DNA of 64,000 bases from Hyphomicrobiaceae bacterium. Its GTDB lineage: Bacteria; Pseudomonadota; Alphaproteobacteria; Rhizobiales; Hyphomicrobiaceae. The first letter of the stretch is position 1. Each line of letters starts with the position of its first letter. The stretch covers positions 2,108,001-2,172,000 of the forward strand of contig JAWKWE010000004.1 in the NCBI GenBank assembly GCA_041397645.1, read 5' to 3'. This document shows positions 58,835 through 64,000 of this stretch, one piece after another. Made by a program: the position numbers and the translations under genes. Under the pieces are notes generated by a model. It made no database searches and had not been told where the DNA came from. It saw only the letters and a list, made by a program, of their open reading frames with translations.

Positions 58835-59623
58835 ATGATGTCATCGAGTTTGCCGTATCTCGCATCCGTTGACGGACGCGGCATCAACTGCCCAACCTTG
58901 GAGCGCGCCGTCTCAGATACGATCGATCGCGCAAAGGCCGGGGAAGCCTTCACAGTTTTCACGCTCAATCTCGATCATCTTGTCAAGATGCGGCGCAATC
59001 CGCTTTTCAGTGCCGCCTACGCAAACGCCGGCATCGTCACAGCAGATGGCGCGCCTGTTGCCTGGCTGGCTCGCGCACAGAACTCAGGGATCGAACGCAC
59101 GACGGGCGCCGACCTCGTTATTCCGCTTGCAGAAGCTGCAGCCCATGAGCAGCTGCCCATCTTCTTGTTCGGTACCTCCGCGGAGGTGATGGCGCGCGCT
59201 GGCCGCGATTTGAATGAACGCACCGACGGCCTCATCGATATCGCTGGGACGCTTGCTCCGTCATCTAACTTCGATCCCGAGGGACCGGAGGCCGACGCCG
59301 CCATAGAGACCATTCGACGGTCTGGCGCGAAGTTGGTCTTCGTTGCTCTTGGCGCTCCCAAGCAGGAAATTTTTGCGGAGCGTGCAAGGCAGGCCGGATT
59401 GTCGTCTGGGCTTGTCTGTATTGGCGCCGCGCTGGACTTTATCGCAGGCACGCAGGTCAGAGCGCCCCAAGCCATGCGTGATAATGGACTTGAGTGGATC
59501 TGGCGACTTGCCACCAACCCACGCAGGCTGTTCATGCGCTATGCGCAATGTGGCAGCCTGTTTTTGGACTTGATGCTTCTGGCTCCTCTGCGTCAACGCG
59601 CTTCGCGTCTTCGCGGGGCTTGA
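58835..59623 (+). CDS. WecG/TagA/CpsF-family glycosyltransferase (GT26; GumM/HfsJ-like)
   Basis: The 262-residue protein (from the ATG at 58835; a GTG at 58823 is an alternative) has FTLNLDHLVKMRRNP, AGIVTADGAPVAWLAR, the FGTSAEVMARAGRDL block and VALGAPKQEIFAERAR, all typical of GT26. These enzymes add a sugar to a lipid-linked intermediate in the cytoplasm. GumM and HfsJ, which act in xanthan and holdfast synthesis, belong to this family. The 266-base gap before it holds no supported gene. Confidence 0.9.
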   Translation: MMSSSLPYLASVDGRGINCPTLERAVSDTIDRAKAGEAFTVFTLNLDHLVKMRRNPLFSAAYANAGIVTADGAPVAWLARAQNSGIERTTGADLVIPLAEAAAHEQLPIFLFGTSAEVMARAGRDLNERTDGLIDIAGTLAPSSNFDPEGPEADAAIETIRRSGAKLVFVALGAPKQEIFAERARQAGLSSGLVCIGAALDFIAGTQVRAPQAMRDNGLEWIWRLATNPRRLFMRYAQCGSLFLDLMLLAPLRQRASRLRGA

Positions 59624-59692
59624 GAATACGGTTACGGGATTAGGCTGGGTTTAGTGTTTCGCCCGCTGGCGAACGTTCGAGGTCGGCTCTTG

Positions 59693-60832
59693 ATGTCGAG
59701 AAAAATACTCTTCTATACCCACGGCCTGGTTGACGGCGGTGGCGAGCGACTCTGGTCTTGTCTTGCCAGCGCGTTCAAAGCCCGCGGCAACGACGTGATT
59801 TTCGTTCAGGACTTCGAAGCCGACGAGAATCGCGCCAACCTTGACAGCTCAATACCCGTATTCACGATTGGGCGCAGACATTGGCGCGCTGTGAAGCGGC
59901 TGGCCGAAATCTTGCGCGAGGAAAAGCCGGATATCGCACTTTCAGCCATTGGTGGATCCAACACAAAGCTGATGCTCGCTAAATGGCTGGCGAATTCGCC
60001 GGTGCGCACGATCATCACCTATCATGGCTTTTGCGAGTGGCGCACAGGGCTGCTAAGCTTCGCTACCTACTTCGGCTTGCCCATGCTGAGTGCTGCAGCC
60101 GATGTTACGGTGGCGGTTTCCGACGGACTGCGCGAACGACTGGTTCGCCGTTGGGGCGCCCGCCCCGAAAAGACGACAACCATCCTCAATCCGGTATTCT
60201 TTCCGAAGAGCGCCGAGGTGCCGACCGAAGCGGAGCTTGCGCGCCGCTCCGACGTGCTTCTTGCCGTCGGACGCCTCGTTCCTGAGAAGGACTTCCCCAC
60301 CCTTTTGCGTGCGTTCGCGCGCCTCTCGCGTTCCTCCGTGCGGCTGGTTATTCTCGGCAAAGGTCCAGAAGAGAAGAAGCTCAAGTCATTGGCAAATGAA
60401 CTGGGCATCGCAGACCGCGTGACGCTGGCCGGCTACTCCAAAGAGCCGTGGCGTTTCTATGCGCAGGCAAAATGCTTCGTGCTGTCGTCTGTATCGGAGC
60501 CATTCGGCAACGTCGTCGTCGAGGCCATGGCCTACGGACTTCCCGTAGTCGCGACCGCAAGCGCCGGACCGCAAGAGATCCTGCGGCACGGCAAATTCGG
60601 CAGTATTGTTGCGGTCGGAAACGATTTGCAGTTTGCCCAAGCTATCGAAGATACGCTCGATCATCCCGGCGACCCGGCCATGCGCCGTCGCAGAGCTGAC
60701 GAGTTTTCATTCGACGTTCGCGTCCCTGCCTATGAAAAGCTGATCGATAAGGTGCTTGGCACCGTGAATGTCACGCATATCGTGCCGCCCACTCACCAGG
60801 ACGGTCCGGCGACAAGCCTGCCGGCCGCCTGA
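59693..60832 (+). CDS. glycosyltransferase, GT4-like
   Basis: The ATG at 59693 starts MSRKILFYTHGLVDGGGERL, the N-terminal Rossmann strand with the G-G-G-E loop; the longer frame is not used. The 379-residue GT-B protein has VGRLVPEKDFPTLLRAFARL, ILGKGPEEKKL and the donor-binding E-x7-E in SEPFGNVVVEAMAYGLPV. It should add a sugar to a growing repeat unit; the donor and acceptor are unknown. Confidence 0.9.
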   Translation: MSRKILFYTHGLVDGGGERLWSCLASAFKARGNDVIFVQDFEADENRANLDSSIPVFTIGRRHWRAVKRLAEILREEKPDIALSAIGGSNTKLMLAKWLANSPVRTIITYHGFCEWRTGLLSFATYFGLPMLSAAADVTVAVSDGLRERLVRRWGARPEKTTTILNPVFFPKSAEVPTEAELARRSDVLLAVGRLVPEKDFPTLLRAFARLSRSSVRLVILGKGPEEKKLKSLANELGIADRVTLAGYSKEPWRFYAQAKCFVLSSVSEPFGNVVVEAMAYGLPVVATASAGPQEILRHGKFGSIVAVGNDLQFAQAIEDTLDHPGDPAMRRRRADEFSFDVRVPAYEKLIDKVLGTVNVTHIVPPTHQDGPATSLPAA

Positions 60833-60858
60833 ACACTCAAGAGCGAGACACTTTACCG

Positions 60859-61959
60859 ATGCCGGAAATGGAGAAACACCGACAGCGGGTCTATCTCGAT
60901 CTGACGCACGCTGGCCGCCACGTGACGGGCCTGGAGCGCATCTCGATCGAACAGTTCGAACAAGTTCACTTCCACGGTGCCGACATCGTGCCCGTGCGCG
61001 CCAACGGCGTCGCCTCCATGATCTTGCGCCAACAGTTTCTGTTGCCTGCGCTTGCTGTCCTGAACCCATCGGCTCAATTCGTCTTTCCGGGATTTCCGCC
61101 TTCGCCGCTTTTCGCACCCTTATCGCGGCGGGTCTGGATGTACGTCCACGACACGTTTCTCATCACCCGCAAGAACGACTTGTCGGCTAAAGCGCGCTTC
61201 TACATGGCTCCTCAGTTTGCCTTCGCGCTTCGTCACCTGAAGCGTTTCATGGTCAATTCCGAGAAGACGCGCGATGAGCTTCGCCCCTTCGTCGGTAAGG
61301 ACGCCACGATCCGACTTTACCGGCCATTTGTCGGCAATGTATTCGACCTCACAGCAGAAGGCCGTGAGGCGCGCATTGTGAAGCCAAATCCACTGCGGCT
61401 GGCCGCACTCGGAACGATAGAGCCGCGCAAGAACTATTCCGCCGCTATTGCCGTTCTCGACCAACTTCGCTCCATGGGACACGCGGATGCCCAACTTCAC
61501 ATTATCGGGCGTCCGGGCTGGGGTGAGGATGCCCAACGCATCGCCACTCATCCCGGCGTGGTGATCCACGGCTATCTGCCCGCCGAGGAGGTCAAGAAAG
61601 AGTTGGAAGCTTCCGACATCTACCTGTGCACCTCGCACGATGAGGGACTGGGTCTGCCGTTGCTGGAAGCGCAGTACGCAGGCCTCCCCATCATCGCACC
61701 CGATGCTCCGGTCTTCCGGCAGGTTCTTGCGGCATCAGGCACCTTCATCAATCCATCCAAGCCGGAAGAAGCGGCGCGCACTATCCTGGCCATGACGTCT
61801 GATCCCGAATGGCGCGCGCAGACCGCGACCGCAGCCCTCGGCAATATTGAACGATGGAATGAGATCGCTGACAAAGACCTCGCCTCCGCGCGGCAGATTT
61901 TTGCCTCAGCTTTCGACCCTGACACTTCCACCGCCCCGGCTGCGGCGCGCACGCCATGA
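60859..61959 (+). CDS. glycosyltransferase, GT1/GT4-like
   Basis: The 366-residue GT-B protein has VYLDLTHAGRHVTGLERISIE at its N terminus and VYHDTF-like VHDTFLITRKND, LGTIEPRKNYSAAIAVL, HIIGRPGWGED and the E-x7-E of DEGLGLPLLEAQYAGLPIIA. It starts 26 bases after the preceding transferase gene and overlaps the GH10 gene by four bases (ATGA), so the two are translationally coupled. Specificity is unknown. Confidence 0.9.
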   Translation: MPEMEKHRQRVYLDLTHAGRHVTGLERISIEQFEQVHFHGADIVPVRANGVASMILRQQFLLPALAVLNPSAQFVFPGFPPSPLFAPLSRRVWMYVHDTFLITRKNDLSAKARFYMAPQFAFALRHLKRFMVNSEKTRDELRPFVGKDATIRLYRPFVGNVFDLTAEGREARIVKPNPLRLAALGTIEPRKNYSAAIAVLDQLRSMGHADAQLHIIGRPGWGEDAQRIATHPGVVIHGYLPAEEVKKELEASDIYLCTSHDEGLGLPLLEAQYAGLPIIAPDAPVFRQVLAASGTFINPSKPEEAARTILAMTSDPEWRAQTATAALGNIERWNEIADKDLASARQIFASAFDPDTSTAPAAARTP

Positions 61960-63086
61960 CTTCGAATTCTTCCCCGAGCATGAGCCGCCGCGATCTGCTG
62001 ATCGGTGCGACTGCAGCGGGAACTTTGTGCGCTGTGGCGCCTTGTCCGCGCGCCGCTTCTGACGACGCCCAGGGACTGGCAGCCCTCGCCGAGAAGAAAG
62101 GCATCCTCTTTGGCGCCTCCTTCGCCGTTCACGAACTCGACCGCGAGTATGGAGCGCAATATCGCGATCTCTACCTACGCGACGCACGTATCCTGACAAG
62201 CGAGCTTGAGTTCAAACTCTCCATGCTCCGACCCAATGCCCAATCCCTGGATTTTTTCGGTTCGGACAAGCTCGTCGAGTTCGCCACTCAAAACAACATG
62301 GCCGTCAGAGCCCACACTCTGATCTGGGACGACGATGTGCCCGAATGGATCCACCGCTTGCCCGCAGGCCATATTCCGGATCTCCTCGACATGCACGTCG
62401 AGACCGTCATGTCGCGCTATTCCGGCAGGGTCAAATATTGGGATGTGATCAATGAACCCATCGGCCCCTGGGACGGCAAACCCGGCAACTTGCGTGCAGG
62501 ACCGTTCTACAACGCTCTTGGCGAGACCTATATCGCGCGCGCTTTCAAAGCCGCCCGCTCCACGGCCCCGACCGACGTACTCGTCCTCAACGAAGCCCAA
62601 TGCGAAACCGCCGACGAAAATGGAGAAACGTTCCGCACCAGTCTCTTGGCCCTGCTACGTCGGTTGAAAGACCAAGGGACGCCCATTGACGCCGTCGGCT
62701 TCCAAAGCCACCTGCGATTGGCTGCAGAATATGATTTCCCCGCGTTCGCCGCGTTTTTGAACGAGGTCGCCGAGCTGGGCTTCGAGATTCATGTCACCGA
62801 ACTCGATGTCAACGACAGCAAGTTCCCCGGCGATATTCCGGTTCGCGACAAGGCAGTTGCGCAGATGTATCGCGGATACCTGGACGAAGTGCTGAAGCTG
62901 AAGGCAGTTAAGGTCGTTGAAACTTGGCAGCTCTGCGATGCAACGAGTTGGATGAATGATCCTTCGACGCAGACCCGCATGGAGATCCGGTCGGCGCCAC
63001 GGCCGCTGCCCTACGATGCAAGCTTCAAACGTAAGCCCGCCTGGAACGCGATTGCAGAAGCATTCGCTTATGCTCCGCCGCGCTAA
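61956..63086 (+). CDS. GH10 glycoside hydrolase (endo-xylanase-like) with Tat-type signal
   Basis: The 376-residue protein has SRRDLLIGATAAGTL (residues 10-24), a Tat-like signal, then a GH10 barrel. The acid/base is Glu167 in YWDVINEP and the nucleophile Glu282 in IHVTELDV; both are intact. Other landmarks are AHTLIWDDDVPEWI, VGFQSHL and the VETWQLCDATSW tryptophan strand. GH10 enzymes cleave beta-1,4-xylan and similar glycans. In this setting it may trim or release the EPS or process it during export rather than degrade plant xylan. The start overlaps the preceding transferase. Confidence 0.93.
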   Translation: MTSNSSPSMSRRDLLIGATAAGTLCAVAPCPRAASDDAQGLAALAEKKGILFGASFAVHELDREYGAQYRDLYLRDARILTSELEFKLSMLRPNAQSLDFFGSDKLVEFATQNNMAVRAHTLIWDDDVPEWIHRLPAGHIPDLLDMHVETVMSRYSGRVKYWDVINEPIGPWDGKPGNLRAGPFYNALGETYIARAFKAARSTAPTDVLVLNEAQCETADENGETFRTSLLALLRRLKDQGTPIDAVGFQSHLRLAAEYDFPAFAAFLNEVAELGFEIHVTELDVNDSKFPGDIPVRDKAVAQMYRGYLDEVLKLKAVKVVETWQLCDATSWMNDPSTQTRMEIRSAPRPLPYDASFKRKPAWNAIAEAFAYAPPR

Positions 63087-63154
63087 ACTTTTCGGGCTGC
63101 GCCATTGAGGTTCCGGCCAGGCAATCTACATCCCGACGCATGGAGGCCGACCGA

Positions 63155-64000
63155 CTAGGCGGCCAAATCCGAGTTATCCCCGTAGCGTCGTCGCTGGATG
63201 GCGCGGTGGTTTTGGTAGACACGCGCGAGCTGGTACTCGGGAGTGAAAGTACCTACCTCGTTCGCCACGCCTTCGGGCGTGATCGTTCCATTTGCTATCG
63301 CCTCGTGTACCTCGACAAAGGCTTCCGCCAGACGCGCCGCCATATCATCTTGCTCGGACGAGCGAGCCACAAGCTTGCCCGACACACCATCTTTTATGAC
63401 GCTGGCGAGCTGCGGAAGATGGATCGCGCATACAGGGCGGCCTGAGCCTAGTGTCTCCAGAACAGAGAACGGCATACCTTCGAATTCGGAGGTCAGAATG
63501 CCCGCATGAACATTTGACAGAACATCTGCAACGCCCTGCGCACTCTTGAAGCCGTGCAGCACGGAATAGCTACGGATGGCATCGAATTCGGGAAAGCGGT
63601 TGGGATCGCTTGTGCCCATGTAGTGGAATTCAACACCCTCACCCAGACGCTCGCGCAGCCGCGCAATGGTCTTGAACATAAGGGAGGGAACCTTGAAGAG
63701 ATCAAGCCGACCGGCAAAGGCGATACGCAAGCCGTCGCCTGGAAACGGTGCGGGATGGAACGTCTTGGTATCGACCCAAGTCGATTGAGTCCCGATCTTG
63801 TCCGCATTCGCGGGATAGGTCTGGCGAATTCGTTCTGTGATGATCGGATTCACGCACATGAACTTGTCGCACGACTTCACCGCCAGCCACTCGTTGATGT
63901 TGTGAACGTAACGGTAGCTCTTGAGCAAGGAATCCATTTGCAGTTTCGGCGCACCTTCGCCGTGAAGCATTTGGATGAATGGAAGCCCCATGCCCTTCAC
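63155..64000 (-). CDS. glycosyltransferase, GT4-like, C-terminal part (5' end outside window)
   Basis: The frame runs to the window edge, leaving 281 residues. They contain FAGRLDLFKVPSLMFKTI, HYMGTSDPNRFPEFDAI and the donor site SEFEGMPFSVLETLGSGRPVCA of GT-B family 4 enzymes. It converges with the GH10 gene across 68 bases. The N-terminal acceptor-binding half and the true start are not visible. It probably belongs to a second part of the EPS locus. Confidence 0.85.
   Translation of the reverse strand: MKGMGLPFIQMLHGEGAPKLQMDSLLKSYRYVHNINEWLAVKSCDKFMCVNPIITERIRQTYPANADKIGTQSTWVDTKTFHPAPFPGDGLRIAFAGRLDLFKVPSLMFKTIARLRERLGEGVEFHYMGTSDPNRFPEFDAIRSYSVLHGFKSAQGVADVLSNVHAGILTSEFEGMPFSVLETLGSGRPVCAIHLPQLASVIKDGVSGKLVARSSEQDDMAARLAEAFVEVHEAIANGTITPEGVANEVGTFTPEYQLARVYQNHRAIQRRRYGDNSDLAA

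Overview
This window looks like chromosomal DNA of a GC-rich alphaproteobacterium, most likely of the order Hyphomicrobiales (Hyphomicrobium/Rhodomicrobium-like). The grounds are an ATP12-family chaperone, the gene order of the ribosomal block, the types of transporter, and a holdfast/EPS-like locus. The lineage is inferred from protein content; no 16S rRNA gene is present.

Left flank (1-7.7 kb): the tail of a DUF4010 membrane protein, a Tae4-like amidase-fold protein that appears catalytically dead, a two-helix membrane peptide, the fluoride channel CrcB, then a tight run of RluA-family pseudouridine synthase, HAD phosphatase and ATP12 chaperone. These face a minus-strand bactofilin fused to a CSPG/cadherin-like repeat, a periplasmic HtrA protease and an extended SDR reductase.

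Core (7.8-40.4 kb, all minus strand, read from high to low coordinates): tRNA-Trp, secE, nusG, rplK, rplA, rplJ, rplL, rpoB, rpoC; then rpsL, rpsG, fusA, tuf; then the S10, spc and alpha operons (rpsJ to rplQ) with secY and adk. Intrinsic terminators follow rpoC, tuf and rplQ, and likely promoters precede rpsL and rpsM. rpmJ and infA are not in the block, and there is no second tuf next to secE. The tuf product has an unusual switch I. Several ribosomal proteins (L5, L15, L22, S3) carry low-complexity basic or RGG-type extensions.

Accessory stretch (40.4-53.0 kb): a secreted protein with two DMP19-like repeats, a YbjQ-family protein, tRNA-Gly, an acyltransferase-3, a P1B-5-type metal ATPase with a C-terminal hemerythrin-like domain, an RND pump with its adaptor, tRNA-Tyr, rlmB and two small secreted proteins. 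The tRNA-Tyr, tRNA-Gly and tRNA-Trp genes share a strand but are separated by this material, which suggests insertion into an older compact tRNA-secE cluster.

Right end (53.2-64.0 kb): a Wzy-type exopolysaccharide locus. It contains a priming phosphoglycosyltransferase, a Wzz/GumC-like co-polymerase whose kinase-like domain lacks the P-loop lysine, a polymerase-like membrane protein, a WecG/TagA/GumM-family transferase, two GT4-like transferases, a Tat-type GH10 glycoside hydrolase translationally coupled to the last of them, and a partial opposing glycosyltransferase. It could make a capsule, EPS or holdfast polymer. The Wzx flippase and outer-membrane exporter are not seen and would lie outside the window.
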